DNA from: Tsukamurella conjunctivitidis
GTDB lineage: Bacteria; Actinomycetota; Actinomycetes; Mycobacteriales; Mycobacteriaceae
NCBI RefSeq assembly: GCF_007858475.1
Contig: NZ_VIGX01000013.1
Location: 36,524 to 100,523 of the forward strand
Direction: 5' to 3'
DNA: 64,000 nucleotides
Part shown: positions 25,446 to 34,566 of the stretch, piece after piece
Numbering within the stretch: position 1 is the first letter of the stretch
Layout of the letters: every line of letters begins with the position of its first letter
Made by a program: the position numbers and the translations under genes
Notes under the pieces: model-generated
Seen by the model: only the letters and a program-made list of their open reading frames with translations
Told to the model about the DNA's origin: nothing
The model's database searches: none

Positions 25446-26929
25446 CCGATCCCCTCGCCGACCGCATCCGCGCCGCCGTCGCGGCGCCGGCCACCGACGC
25501 CGCCTTCGACCTGAATGCCGCTCTCGACGAGGTGCTCTCCGGCCTCGGCATGTCGGCGGCCGACACCGGGGGCGCGATCCGGTTCCGCGGCGCGGATCCC
25601 GTGGTGCCCAGTACGTTGCGCATCGGCGGCGCCACGTCGATCGCGCTCGCCGCCAAGTCCGCGGCGGTCGCGAAGCTGTGGCGGCTGCGCGGGGGGCAGG
25701 GCCAGGACATCGACATCGACCTGCGCCCGACGCCGCACCGACTGTGCCCCTTCTACGATCGCCGTTGGGAACTGGTGAACGGCTACCCCGCGGCGTCGTC
25801 GGCCAATGCCACCAACGCCTTCGGTTTCCGCTTCTACTCCACGCGCGACGGGCGGTGGGTGATGCCGCTCAACCCGTACCCGAAGATCAAGGTCGCGGCG
25901 CAGAAGCTGCTGGGGGTCCCCGACGACGAGGATGCGGTCGCGGCCGCGATCGCACGGCGGGACGGCCTCGAGCTCGAGGAGTCGGCTGCGGCCGCGGGGG
26001 TCGTGCTGCCGATGCTGCGCACCGTCGAGGAGTTCCTCGCGCATCCGCAGTACCTCGAGGGGGTGGCGGGCACGCCCCTGGTGGAGATCACGAGGATCGG
26101 CGACTCGGAACCGGAGCCGCTTCCGGCGGGCGAGCAACCCCTCTCCGGCATCCGCGCCCTCGGGATGGGCCATGTCATCGCCGGCGCCGGCGCCGGGCGT
26201 TCGCTCGCGCTGCACGGCGCCGACGTGCTCAACGTCTGGCGGCCGGGCGAGCACGAGCACGACACCACCTACGTCACCGCCAACGTCGGGGTGCGCTCGT
26301 GCGTCCTGAGTCCGTACCGCGAGGACGGAGCCGCCCGCCTGCGCGAATTGGCCGGCGACGCCGACGTCTTCTACGCGAACCGGCGGCCCGGCTACCTGGC
26401 GTCCGTCGGAATGTCCGCCGAGCAGTTGGCGGAACGCCGCCCCGGCATCATCCACGCCACCGCGTCGCTGTTCGGCACCGGCGGCCCGTGGACCGACCGC
26501 GTCGGTTTCGACCAGACCGCGGGCAGCCTCGTAGGCATGATGAATCTCGAGGGCGGAGAGGGAGCTCCGGCACTGCCACCGATCCTGGTGGTGAACGACT
26601 ACATCGTCTCCTGGCTCATGGCGGCGGGCATCACGGAGGCGCTGGCGCGCCGCGCCGTGGACGGCGGCAGCTACCGCGTGCACGTCTCGCTGGTGCGCGC
26701 CGCGCTGTGGGTCCTCTCGCTGGGTGTCTTCGACCGCGAGTACGCGCACGCGATTGCGGGAACGCCCGGCGAGCACGAGTACCTGCCACCCGAGACCTTC
26801 ACCGCCGCTACGCCCCTCGGGCAGTACCAGGGCGTGACCGACCAGGTGCGGATGTCCGCGACGCCCGGCGCGTACCGCACCGTTCTCGTGCCTCGCGGCT
26901 CGAGCGCCCCGGAATGGCTGCCGGTCTGA
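25442..26929 (+). CDS. CaiB/BaiF family CoA-transferase
   Basis: 495 residues, family III CoA-transferase. Two CaiB-like parts are visible. The first (about 1-210) lacks the usual catalytic Asp context. The second has ALGMGHVIAGAGAGRSLALHGADVLNVWRPGEHEHDTTY, then NRRPGYLASVGMSAEQLAERRPGIIHATASLFG and GPWTDRVGFDQTAGSLVGMM, which are typical. It moves CoA from an acyl-CoA donor to a free acid, which would activate the growth substrate. It is translationally coupled to AtuA, so both serve one pathway. Confidence 0.85.
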   Translation: MTDPLADRIRAAVAAPATDAAFDLNAALDEVLSGLGMSAADTGGAIRFRGADPVVPSTLRIGGATSIALAAKSAAVAKLWRLRGGQGQDIDIDLRPTPHRLCPFYDRRWELVNGYPAASSANATNAFGFRFYSTRDGRWVMPLNPYPKIKVAAQKLLGVPDDEDAVAAAIARRDGLELEESAAAAGVVLPMLRTVEEFLAHPQYLEGVAGTPLVEITRIGDSEPEPLPAGEQPLSGIRALGMGHVIAGAGAGRSLALHGADVLNVWRPGEHEHDTTYVTANVGVRSCVLSPYREDGAARLRELAGDADVFYANRRPGYLASVGMSAEQLAERRPGIIHATASLFGTGGPWTDRVGFDQTAGSLVGMMNLEGGEGAPALPPILVVNDYIVSWLMAAGITEALARRAVDGGSYRVHVSLVRAALWVLSLGVFDREYAHAIAGTPGEHEYLPPETFTAATPLGQYQGVTDQVRMSATPGAYRTVLVPRGSSAPEWLPV

Positions 26930-26939
26930 AACGATCGGG

Positions 26940-27884
26940 CTAGCGGCGGTTCCGGCGCCGCTCGGCCGGGGTCCGTCCCTCCTCCGCAAGGGGTGCATCG
27001 AGAACCTTCTGCGCCCCGAGGATCGAGCCGCGCACTCGCAGCCGCAGGCGGAGGTCGAGGAGCAGAACCCGGGCGTAGATCCGGATCGCGTCCGGGTTCA
27101 CCACATCGGCGACGCGGAGCAGCCGGAGGAGCCTGTCGAACCAGAGTTGCTCGGCCGCCGACCACTCCCAGCCCAGCAGGTCGCGGAACTGCGGCGGGAG
27201 ATTGCCCCGCGTGAGGAAGTGGTTGATCGGGCCGAAGACCTTCGCCAGCACCCAGCCCGGGGGACCGAGCGCCTCGCCGAGGAACATGAAGTCGGAGAGC
27301 GACTTCAGATCGTCCCGCACCTCCGGGGCGATCGAGAGCGACGGCAGCATCGCGTTCCAGTAGTCCTCGAACTCCTGCCAGTCCTTGGGCCATGCGGACT
27401 CCGGCACGTTCACGCCCGTCGCGAGTGGGGCGGCGGCGGGCGTCAGGACGTCGAGGGTGGCCCGCTCGAGCGGGCCGTAGAGGAACTCGTACTGGTCGAT
27501 GTAGAAGCGGTACAGGCACGCCGCCACCCAGAGCTGCAGGTCGCGGGCGTTGCCGCTGTATCCGACCGGGCTGCTCTCCGTCGAGTGCACGTGAGCGTGC
27601 ACCGCGCGCATCTCCTCCCGGAAAGCCGCCCGGTCGGCCTCGTTCCCCACCACCGAGACCACGAGGTGCTGCGTGGTGGTCCGCAGCCGCTTGAACGGCC
27701 GCCGGCGCGGGCTCCCGGAGGCGACCCTGCTCTCGTGTACGCCGTGGCCGACTGCGGGCAGCGAGAGCTGCATGACGATGTTCGCGACGCCGCTCGTCAG
27801 GCCGACCATCGTCATCAGGTCCGTGAGCGTTTCGGGCTGTCGCGCGCGGCGGGAGCGGGTCAATACCTGATCGATGACGGGCAT
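26940..27884 (-). CDS. DUF2236 (MpaB / latex-clearing-like) oxygenase-family protein
   Basis: 314 residues, no signal peptide. Family blocks are VVGNEADRAAFREEMRAVHAHVHS, DLQLWVAACLYRFYIDQYEFLYG and WPKDWQEFEDYWNAMLPSL. DUF2236 is the heme-binding domain of latex-clearing protein and of MpaB-type oxygenases, and the His residues in AVHAHVH fit heme ligation. It lies ten bases from the convergent CoA-transferase end. ATG at 27884 has AGGGAC just upstream; ATG at 27905 is an alternative. Confidence 0.75.
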   Translation of the reverse strand: MPVIDQVLTRSRRARQPETLTDLMTMVGLTSGVANIVMQLSLPAVGHGVHESRVASGSPRRRPFKRLRTTTQHLVVSVVGNEADRAAFREEMRAVHAHVHSTESSPVGYSGNARDLQLWVAACLYRFYIDQYEFLYGPLERATLDVLTPAAAPLATGVNVPESAWPKDWQEFEDYWNAMLPSLSIAPEVRDDLKSLSDFMFLGEALGPPGWVLAKVFGPINHFLTRGNLPPQFRDLLGWEWSAAEQLWFDRLLRLLRVADVVNPDAIRIYARVLLLDLRLRLRVRGSILGAQKVLDAPLAEEGRTPAERRRNRR

Positions 27885-27956
27885 GTCCCTATCATGCAAC
27901 CGCACACCCCGGCGCGCACCCGAATCGAGAACATTCGGTAACTTAGCGGTGCCCGC

Positions 27957-28940
27957 TCATCGCTTGCCGTCGCCGAAGGGCCCGTCCCGCTCCGCGACCG
28001 CCGTCCGGAATCCGGCCGCGGCGGCCCGCTGCTGGAACGCGTACCCCTCCCGCGTGTGCCGGGAGACACCGTCGAAGACCGTGCTGATCATGGCGGAGTT
28101 GCCCACGCCCTGCGCGAGGAGCGCACTGTTGAGCGCGAGCTTGGTCATGATGAGCTGGTTGATGGGCAGCCGCGCGATGCGCGCGACCAGTTCCTCGGTC
28201 CGCTCGTCGAGCCGGTCCGGGGCCGGGGCCTCGACGGCGAGGCCCCACTCGGCGGCCTGCGCGCCGGTGATGGTGTCGCCGGTCAGGAGCAGGCGCTTCG
28301 CCCGTTGATCGCCGACGCGGTGCGCCCACATGCCGGCGGCCGGGACGCCCCACACCCGGGTGGGCGGGTAGCCGATCCGGGTGTCGGCGGCGCAGATGAT
28401 CTGGTCGGCGTACAGGGCGATGTCGGTGCCGCCGGCGACCGCGAAGCCGTGCAGCTTCGCCACGGTGGGCTTGTTCGCATGGAGCAGGCTGGCGAAGCCG
28501 CGGTTGAAGCGGCTCATCATCTGATAGTCGATCATCGGATCCCAGGTGCCCGACGGGTCGTGGTTGCGCGCCTGCACCACGGGATCGAGGACGGATCCCG
28601 CCACCGCCGCGCGCTCCTCCGGGTTCTCACCGTTCTCGGCGAAGATGGACAGGTCGTAGCCGCCGCAGAAGCCCTTACCGCGCCCGGCGACCAGGATCAC
28701 GTGCACCCTCGGGTCCAGGTCCGCCCGTTCCACCGCGTCCGCGAGTTCGATCGGCGTGTCCGCGGTGATCGCGTTGCCGCGCTCGGGCCGGTCGAAGGTG
28801 ATCCGGGCGACCCGCCCGGTCACCTCGTAGATCAGCGTCCGGTAGCGCACCTCCCGATCGTCGGGAGTGCGTCCTGCGTACTGCGGGGAGTCGGTCTGCG
28901 GGTCCCGCCATGCGGCGGGCCGGTCTGCAGCGTCGGTCAT
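27957..28940 (-). CDS. Enoyl-CoA hydratase/isomerase (crotonase) family protein, 327 residues
   Basis: Crotonase fold with RVARITFDRPERGNAITADTP, the first oxyanion-hole block AGRGKGFCGGYDLS, and FAVAGGTDIALYADQIICA for the second. It is longer than usual crotonases (about 260) through an N-terminal extension and a helical insert (NHDPSGTWDPMIDYQMMSRFN). It probably hydrates or cleaves an acyl-CoA in the same pathway as its neighbours. It is 27 bases downstream of a DUF2236 gene on the same strand, forming an alternating DUF2236-crotonase set. Confidence 0.82.
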   Translation of the reverse strand: MTDAADRPAAWRDPQTDSPQYAGRTPDDREVRYRTLIYEVTGRVARITFDRPERGNAITADTPIELADAVERADLDPRVHVILVAGRGKGFCGGYDLSIFAENGENPEERAAVAGSVLDPVVQARNHDPSGTWDPMIDYQMMSRFNRGFASLLHANKPTVAKLHGFAVAGGTDIALYADQIICAADTRIGYPPTRVWGVPAAGMWAHRVGDQRAKRLLLTGDTITGAQAAEWGLAVEAPAPDRLDERTEELVARIARLPINQLIMTKLALNSALLAQGVGNSAMISTVFDGVSRHTREGYAFQQRAAAAGFRTAVAERDGPFGDGKR

Positions 28941-28967
28941 CGGCGATCTCCTGATTGTGGTGACGGA

Positions 28968-29987
28968 TCAGTGCACGGGGCCCGTTGCTGCCCGGCGGAT
29001 CTCGTCCGCCGCGTCCCTCTGCGCCGCGAGTTCGGCCCGCGAGTAGAAGGTGCGCCAGCCGGGATTCCCGAAGCGCCGGCGCAGACCGAAGTAGACGGGC
29101 CCGAAGAGACCCGCGACCGGCCGTGGCAGAGTGCGCCAGAACAGCCCGTGGATCTCGCGCTCCATGCGGTCGATCACCGTGGGGCGCAGACCCAACTCGT
29201 CGTGGAAGCGCTCCGGAACGCCCGCGAGGATCCCCACGCGGATGGTCCGCACCAGCGGAAGCGAGAGCAGTTGCCACACGGGCAGGGGCACGGCGTCCCA
29301 GCCGCGCGGCCTGGGCAGGGTGAGTGCGTGATCGACGATGAACCGCACTTCGGGACCGACCGCGAGGACGTCGTCGACGATCGGCTGCCAGTACTCGACG
29401 AAGTCCGCATAGGTATCGGGAAGACCTCGGACGCCGTACCGCCGCCCGATCTCGTTGAGGGCGCGATACGCCTCCGCACGCTCCTCGCCCGTGCGGAACA
29501 GCCCGAACTCATCCGCGATATCGATGCCTCCCTTGAGGATCGAACCCCACGTCCAGTTCCAGACGTCCTTGTTCCACGCGTGATAGGGCGAGCCGTCCGG
29601 CATCGATCCTGCGATCGGTCGGTGCAGTTCGTACAGTCCGTGCGCGACGTCGTCCGCCTCGGGGCCCGCGAAGACGATCCCCATGACCATCTCGTACGTG
29701 CTGATCAAGCGGCGCGACGTGGCCTGCAGATCGGGCAGCCCCTCGCTCCCGTTGAGCGCGCGGTCCTTCTCACTGAGGACGTGTGCGATCTTGGGGTGCA
29801 GCGTCGGCATGATGAGGGCGGGGACGTTCGCGTAGAGCAGCACCAGCGGATGGCCCGCGATCCACCGTCCGAATCCGCCGGGAGCCAGGGGGTCGACACC
29901 GTCGGGATCACCGGGATGCTCGTCCTGCCGGGCGCGCGGGACGGCATGTTCGTCGAATCCCGGGGCGGGTGCGCCGATATCGGTCAT
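28968..29987 (-). CDS. DUF2236 (MpaB / latex-clearing-like) oxygenase-family protein, second copy
   Basis: 339 residues. It has HPLVLLYANVPALIMPTLHP, ATSRRLISTYEMVMGIVFAG, ELHRPIAGSMPDGSPYHAW and DTYADFVEYWQPIVDDVL, matching the DUF2236 order of conserved Arg/Thr and His positions. It is distinct in sequence from the copy at 26940, so not a recent duplicate. ATG at 29987 has AAGGAG eight bases upstream; a GTG at 30053 overlapping the upstream stop is an alternative. It probably acts in the same operon as both crotonases. Confidence 0.78.
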   Translation of the reverse strand: MTDIGAPAPGFDEHAVPRARQDEHPGDPDGVDPLAPGGFGRWIAGHPLVLLYANVPALIMPTLHPKIAHVLSEKDRALNGSEGLPDLQATSRRLISTYEMVMGIVFAGPEADDVAHGLYELHRPIAGSMPDGSPYHAWNKDVWNWTWGSILKGGIDIADEFGLFRTGEERAEAYRALNEIGRRYGVRGLPDTYADFVEYWQPIVDDVLAVGPEVRFIVDHALTLPRPRGWDAVPLPVWQLLSLPLVRTIRVGILAGVPERFHDELGLRPTVIDRMEREIHGLFWRTLPRPVAGLFGPVYFGLRRRFGNPGWRTFYSRAELAAQRDAADEIRRAATGPVH

Positions 29988-30049
29988 GGCGTGTTCTCCT
30001 TGGGGCGATGGGTTGGTCACGCGGCCTCGGTGCGGCGGCGCGGGTTCGT

Positions 30050-30718
30050 TCACGCGCCGGAGGCGGCGGGGAGGATCGCGGGCTCCGCGAGTCGATCGAG
30101 TGCGTCCCGGTACAGCGTCCGCTTGATCGCCGCGAGGTTCGACCCGCGCAGCGGCGCGAGTTCCGCAGCGCGATCGACCGCTGTTGCGAGAACCTCACCC
30201 GGCTCGGCGATCTCGTCGACCAGACGGGCGTTCACCGCGGCGTCGGCGTCGTACCGTTCGGCGGTCACCATCGCCGCATGTGCGACGGCCGGCGCCACCC
30301 GAGCGGCGACCAGTGCACTCATCCCCGGAAGGAACGGGAAGCCCAGCCGCGCCTCCGGCAGGCACAGGTATCCGCGGTCCGCGCGCATCACCCGCCGGTC
30401 GTGGGCCAGCGCGAGGAGCAGACCACCCGCGTAGGTGTGCCCCTGGAGCGCGGCGACCGTGGGAACGCCGGATCCGAGCAGCCTGCCGAGCAGGCTCTGG
30501 ACGGCGTCCAGATAGCCGTCCAGTGCGAAGGACTCCGGCTCGAGGCCGTTCGAGTAGAACCGCCCGCTCCCCGTGGTGACGAGCGCGGCGGGCCCCGACG
30601 CCGATTCCACGTCGTCCAGAACGGCGTGCAGTGCCCCGACCAGCACCCCGTCGAGACGATTCTCTCCGTCCCCGAGGTCGCAGATCAGCACCGCGCCGTC
30701 GCGTGTCAGATTCACCAT
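30050..30718 (-). CDS. Enoyl-CoA hydratase/isomerase family protein, 222 residues
   Basis: Compact crotonase. It has the block TTGSGRFYSNGLEPESF, where AxGxxFs...D is expected, and then VAALQGHTYAGGLLLALAHDRRVM for the second half of the oxyanion hole. It is short, ending soon after the core fold, like plant-type delta3,delta2-enoyl-CoA isomerases (ECI), which share the 'FYSNGLD' motif. That would shift double bonds in an unsaturated acyl-CoA. It is first in the minus-strand operon and divergent from a PaaX-like regulator, 69 bases away. Confidence 0.8.
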   Translation of the reverse strand: MVNLTRDGAVLICDLGDGENRLDGVLVGALHAVLDDVESASGPAALVTTGSGRFYSNGLEPESFALDGYLDAVQSLLGRLLGSGVPTVAALQGHTYAGGLLLALAHDRRVMRADRGYLCLPEARLGFPFLPGMSALVAARVAPAVAHAAMVTAERYDADAAVNARLVDEIAEPGEVLATAVDRAAELAPLRGSNLAAIKRTLYRDALDRLAEPAILPAASGA

Positions 30719-30787
30719 GCCCGCAACATTACATATTTCAATCACTCAACGCAATGTTGTAATGCTTGCCCAGGTGTAGTCTGCCCG

Positions 30788-31516
30788 ATGATGGACAGCG
30801 CTCTCGTGCCCCCGGTGACGGCGCGGTCCGCTGTCCTGAGCCTGCTCCTCGGCGCGAGCCCGCCCACGCTCAGCAGTCGCGAGATCATCAGCGCGATGGA
30901 TCTTTTCGGCATCGCGGAGTCGACGACACGGGTCGCCCTCACCCGGATGGTGGCGAACGGCGACCTCACGCGCGATCGCGGCGTGTACACGCTCTCCGAG
31001 CGCCTGGCACAACGCCAGCGTTACGCGCAACCGCCGGAGCAACGGGAGTGGAGCGGGACCTGGGAGATGGCGGTCGTCACCGCCACCGGTCGTAGCGCCG
31101 CGGACCGGGTCGCGCTCCGGGAAGAAATGCGCCGGCAGCGGGTCGCCGAGCTCCGGGAGGGCGTCTGGACCCGCCCCGCGAACCTCCGCCGCCCCTGGCC
31201 TCGGGCCCTGCTCGACGTCTCGGTCTGCTTCGAGTCGCGGCCCACCTCCGACCCGGCGGCACTCGCCGCACAGCTGTGGGACCTCCCGGCCTGGTCCGCG
31301 CGCGGCAACGAGTACCTCGCGCTGATCGCGGCCGTCGACGACGAGCCCACCCGCTTCCGGACGATGGTCGCGGCGGTGCACCACCTGCAGACCGATCCGC
31401 TCCTCCCCGCGGAGTTCCTGCCCGCGGACTGGCCCGCCGCGCAGCTGACGTCGTTGTACGACGACTACCGTGCGTGGCTCGCGGAGCTGCGCGAGAGCCT
31501 CGCGCCCGTCAGATAG
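30788..31516 (+). CDS. PaaX-like transcriptional regulator
   Basis: 242 residues. An N-terminal winged helix (TARSAVLSLLLGASPPTLSS, IAESTTRVALTRMVANGDLTRDRGVYTLSERL) is followed by the PaaX middle domain (RYAQPPEQREWSGTWEMAVVTA, ALREEMRRQRVAELREGVWTRPANL). PaaX represses phenylacetate genes and responds to an aryl-CoA; this homologue probably senses an acyl-CoA of the adjacent divergent operon. The upstream spacer has AT-rich sequence (ACATATTTCAATCACTCAAC) suited to promoters on both sides. Confidence 0.83.
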   Translation: MMDSALVPPVTARSAVLSLLLGASPPTLSSREIISAMDLFGIAESTTRVALTRMVANGDLTRDRGVYTLSERLAQRQRYAQPPEQREWSGTWEMAVVTATGRSAADRVALREEMRRQRVAELREGVWTRPANLRRPWPRALLDVSVCFESRPTSDPAALAAQLWDLPAWSARGNEYLALIAAVDDEPTRFRTMVAAVHHLQTDPLLPAEFLPADWPAAQLTSLYDDYRAWLAELRESLAPVR

Positions 31517-31711
31517 TGTCCGGCGTGGGGCCGAGCATCGTCCAACGCTTCCCGCGCAAACCGCTACGGTTACCGGTGTGCCTGCCACCCGCGCATGCCC
31601 GACCGAGGGCCGATGACGTGACGTCCCCTGCGACGGTGCGACAGAGTTCCGTCGCGCTCCTCCACCGGTCGATCCGCGAAGACGACTCCGTCATCAAGAC
31701 GCGCTGAGACC

Positions 31712-32605
31712 ATGCCCGAGATCGGAGACGACGTCGCCGGGTACGCCCTCCTTCGGCGGCTCGGCCACGGTGGTACCGCGGACGTCTTCCTCGCTCGAAG
31801 GCCCGGCGAGCAGGCCGTCGCGCTGAAACTGGCTCGTCGGTCGGGCACGGAAGAGGCTGTGCGTGAGCGCTTCCGGCGGGAGTTCGACGCCGCTGGAACA
31901 GTCCACAGCCCGAGCGTCGTCACGCCCATCGAGCTCGGCGAGGCTCCCGCGATGCGCGAAGGACGCGTGATCGGCGCGGCCCGCCCGTGGATCGCTGTGC
32001 AGTTCGTGGACGGACGCCCGGCATCCGCCGTCGTTCCGCGCCGCACCGTCGAGCCGGACCTGGCGATCGTTCTTCCCGTACTGGTCGATATCGGCCGCGC
32101 CCTCGACGACTGTCACCGGGCCGGGATCCTGCACCGGGATGTCAAGCCCGGCAACGTCCTCATCCGCGACGGTGACCGGCACGGCGTCCGCGGATACCTG
32201 ACGGACTTCGGAACGGCACAACCCCTCGTGCCGCCGGCCACCGTCCTCTACGACGGCGACCTCCTCCTCTCGGTCCCGTATGCCGCGCCCGAACTGTTGC
32301 GAGCGCAGGACCTGTCCCCGCAGACCGACGGGTACGCCTTCGCGGCCACCGCGTTCGAGTTGCTCACCGGGCAGCCGCCCTTCCGGCGCAGCACCGACTT
32401 CGCCATCAGGTACGCGCAACTCCACGACCCCGTGCCGCCGCCGGACTCCGTACGACGGTGGCTCCCCTCCGGCCTCACGGCCGTGTTCCGCAAGGCGCTG
32501 GCCAAGCGGCCCGAGGACCGATACGCAACCTGCTCGCGACTCGCAGAGATCCTCTACCGCGCACTCCGCGATGTGCAGCCGCTACCGTCGCGCGGCGGCA
32601 AGTAG
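31712..32605 (+). CDS. Serine/threonine protein kinase, kinase domain only
   Basis: 297 residues of Pkn type. It has a G-loop (LRRLGHGGTADVFLAR), a VALKLARR lysine, HRDVKPGNVLI catalytic loop, LTDFGTA metal loop and YAAPELL. All catalytic residues are intact. No membrane segment or sensor domain follows, unlike most actinobacterial PknA/B-type kinases, so it is cytosolic. It stands alone between a regulator and a permease; no substrate gene (FHA, phosphatase) is adjacent. The 195 bases upstream hold no gene that I can support. Confidence 0.87.
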   Translation: MPEIGDDVAGYALLRRLGHGGTADVFLARRPGEQAVALKLARRSGTEEAVRERFRREFDAAGTVHSPSVVTPIELGEAPAMREGRVIGAARPWIAVQFVDGRPASAVVPRRTVEPDLAIVLPVLVDIGRALDDCHRAGILHRDVKPGNVLIRDGDRHGVRGYLTDFGTAQPLVPPATVLYDGDLLLSVPYAAPELLRAQDLSPQTDGYAFAATAFELLTGQPPFRRSTDFAIRYAQLHDPVPPPDSVRRWLPSGLTAVFRKALAKRPEDRYATCSRLAEILYRALRDVQPLPSRGGK

Positions 32606-32664
32606 CGCGGCCGTAACAGAAACGGCACCGTTCTCGTCACGAGCCGCACCTACCGTTCCCGGGC

Positions 32665-34146
32665 ATGACGTCACCAACGGATTACGACAACTCGGTCCTC
32701 GCACACGAGGAGGAGGGGTATCACAAGACCCTGAAACCGCGACAGATCCAGATGATCGCGATCGGCGGCGCGATCGGAACCGGCCTGTTCATGGGCGCCG
32801 GCAGCCGACTGCACGATGCCGGTCCCGGCCTGTTCCTCGTCTACGCGGTGTGCGGCCTCGTCGTCTTCTTCATCCTTCGCGCTCTCGGCGAGTTGGTGCT
32901 GCATCGCCCGTCCTCGGGGTCCTTCGTCTCGTACGCGCGCGAATTCTTCGGGGAGAAGACGGCCTTCGTCACGGGGTGGCTGTACTTCTTCAACTGGGCG
33001 GCGACCGCGATCGTGGACGTGACCGCGATCGCCCTGTACGTCCACTACTGGGGCGCCTTCGAGGCGATACCCCAGTGGACGATCGCCCTGATCGCGTTGG
33101 CGATCGTCATGGCCATGAACATCATCTCCGTCAAGCTCTTCGGCGAGATGGAGTTCTGGGCGGCGATCATCAAGGTCGTCGCACTGGTCGGATTCCTCGT
33201 CGTCGGCATCGTCATCCTCGCCTCGCGCATGAAGGTCGACGGCCACACGACCGGTCCCTCGCTCATCGCCGACAACGGAGGCCTGCTCCCGGTCGGCGCC
33301 CTGCCGCTGGTCATCGTGGTCTCGGGCGTCGTCTTCGCCTACGCCGCCGTCGAGCTCGTCGGCATCGCGGCGGGCGAGACCGCCGAGCCCGCCAAGGTCA
33401 TGCCGCGCGCCATCAACTCCGTGATCGTGCGCATCGCCGTCTTCTACGTGGGCTCCCTCATCCTGCTCGCGCTGCTCGTGCCCTATACCGAATTCGCCAA
33501 GGGCACCAGCCCGTTCGTCACCTTCTTCTCCAAGATCGGCGTACCGTACGCCGGCGACGTCATGAACCTCGTCGTTCTCACCGCGGCCCTGTCCAGCCTC
33601 AACGCAGGCCTGTACTCCACGGGCCGGATCCTGCGGTCGATGGCACTCAACGGCAGCGGCCCGGCGTTCACCGGCACGATGAACCGCAACGGCGTCCCCT
33701 TCGGCGGTATCGCCCTCACCGGTGCGCTCACCCTGCTCGGCGTGGTGCTCAACATGTTCGTCCCGGAGGAGGCCTTCAACATCGCGCTCGACCTCTCCGC
33801 GCTGGGCATCATCTCGACGTGGGCGATGATCCTGCTGTGCCAGATCCAGCTGCACCGATGGGCCGACAAGGGCATCGTCACCCGGCCGACGTTCCGACAG
33901 CTCCTGTCCCCCTGGAGCAGCTACGCATCCCTCGTCTTCCTCGCCGCCGTCATCGTCCTGATGTGTTACGAGAACATCTGGAACCTGTACGCGATCATCG
34001 CCCTGGTGCCGATGCTCGTCGGCGGCTGGTACGCGGTGCGCGGCAAGGTGATGGCCGCAGCGGCCGAGCGCGTCGGCTACACCGGCCGGTACCCCGTACT
34101 CCCCGAGCCGCCCATCCCGACCGACCACGGTCGCGACGCGGAATGA
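32665..34146 (+). CDS. ansP: Amino acid permease (L-asparagine permease type)
   Basis: 493 residues, twelve membrane helices, APC/AAT family. Signatures are [24 protein letters not shown] at the first helix in two halves, [25 protein letters not shown] and [21 protein letters not shown]. The last block and the [15 protein letters not shown] segment match what I recall of AnsP asparagine permeases. A proton symport mode is expected. The next gene-like feature is the tRNA-Ser remnant, so this is the last gene of the core-like part. The exact amino acid is not certain. Confidence 0.8.
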   Translation: MTSPTDYDNSVLAHEEEGYHKTLKPRQIQMIAIGGAIGTGLFMGAGSRLHDAGPGLFLVYAVCGLVVFFILRALGELVLHRPSSGSFVSYAREFFGEKTAFVTGWLYFFNWAATAIVDVTAIALYVHYWGAFEAIPQWTIALIALAIVMAMNIISVKLFGEMEFWAAIIKVVALVGFLVVGIVILASRMKVDGHTTGPSLIADNGGLLPVGALPLVIVVSGVVFAYAAVELVGIAAGETAEPAKVMPRAINSVIVRIAVFYVGSLILLALLVPYTEFAKGTSPFVTFFSKIGVPYAGDVMNLVVLTAALSSLNAGLYSTGRILRSMALNGSGPAFTGTMNRNGVPFGGIALTGALTLLGVVLNMFVPEEAFNIALDLSALGIISTWAMILLCQIQLHRWADKGIVTRPTFRQLLSPWSSYASLVFLAAVIVLMCYENIWNLYAIIALVPMLVGGWYAVRGKVMAAAAERVGYTGRYPVLPEPPIPTDHGRDAE

Positions 34147-34211
34147 GCCGAGCCGCAGTGAACGACACGCCCAGGCCGTTCCCCCGGAAGAACGTGTCAA
34201 TCCGGGCCATC

Positions 34212-34253
34212 GGGCGGTTCCCTGGGCCACTGTCGTGTTCCTGGAAACCGCCC
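34212..34253 (-). terminator. Imperfect hairpin after the tRNA-Ser remnant
   Basis: GGGCGGTTCCCTGGG-like left arm (34212-34226) and CCTGGAAACCGCCC (34240-34253) form a long imperfect stem. It occupies the same place, and has the same GGAAACCG core, as the hairpin after tRNA-Arg at 5711. It is the preserved terminator of the original tRNA-Ser gene. Confidence 0.6.
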
Positions 34254-34261
34254 CTGACCTG

Positions 34262-34314
34262 CGGAAGCGGAGGGATTTGAACCCCCGGTGGTTTCACCCA
34301 CGCTCGCTTTCAAG
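34262..34314 (-). pseudogene. 3' fragment of tRNA-Ser(TGA): probable attachment site
   Basis: Read on the minus strand, the segment begins in the anticodon loop (CTTGAAA, anticodon TGA). It continues through GCGAG, the long variable arm, the T arm with GGTTCAAATCC and the 3' acceptor strand CGCTTCC plus discriminator G. The 5' half (acceptor strand, D arm, 5' anticodon stem) is replaced by unrelated sequence right of 34314. No CCA is encoded. This is the standard product of integration into the 3' half of a tRNA gene; the intact gene should lie at the far end of the inserted element. Confidence 0.75.
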
Positions 34315-34566
34315 TCACCGCTAACTGGGTAAACGTGATCGTAGCGGACGCACCTGAAGTGTCCCGACGTGCACCTCGGAGTGCCTGATCGCGCTGCCGC
34401 AGGACGGGATAGTGGCAGAACTGTGGCAGGTGCGCGAGAGTCCGCCCACACGGCAGATCGCGCGAGTACACAAGCAGGCACTCGGCCGTAGGTAGGTGCA
34501 CCGCGGCCGCGTGCTCGTCGACAGTCTGCGCCCGACCGCGAGGTGACAGACCGCCCTCCCAGCCTC
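34315..34566. other. Island left border, no gene seen
   Basis: 252 bases between the tRNA scar and the first island gene. No coding sequence with a supportable start was found. It contains a close direct repeat GTGGCAG (34412-34418 and 34423-34429), which could be an arm-type integrase or excisionase site. No integrase fragment is recognisable. Confidence 0.4.

Noticed and set aside
31517-31711. A small gene between the PaaX-like regulator and the kinase
   Set aside because: Several short frames exist, but none has a ribosome site or coding character.
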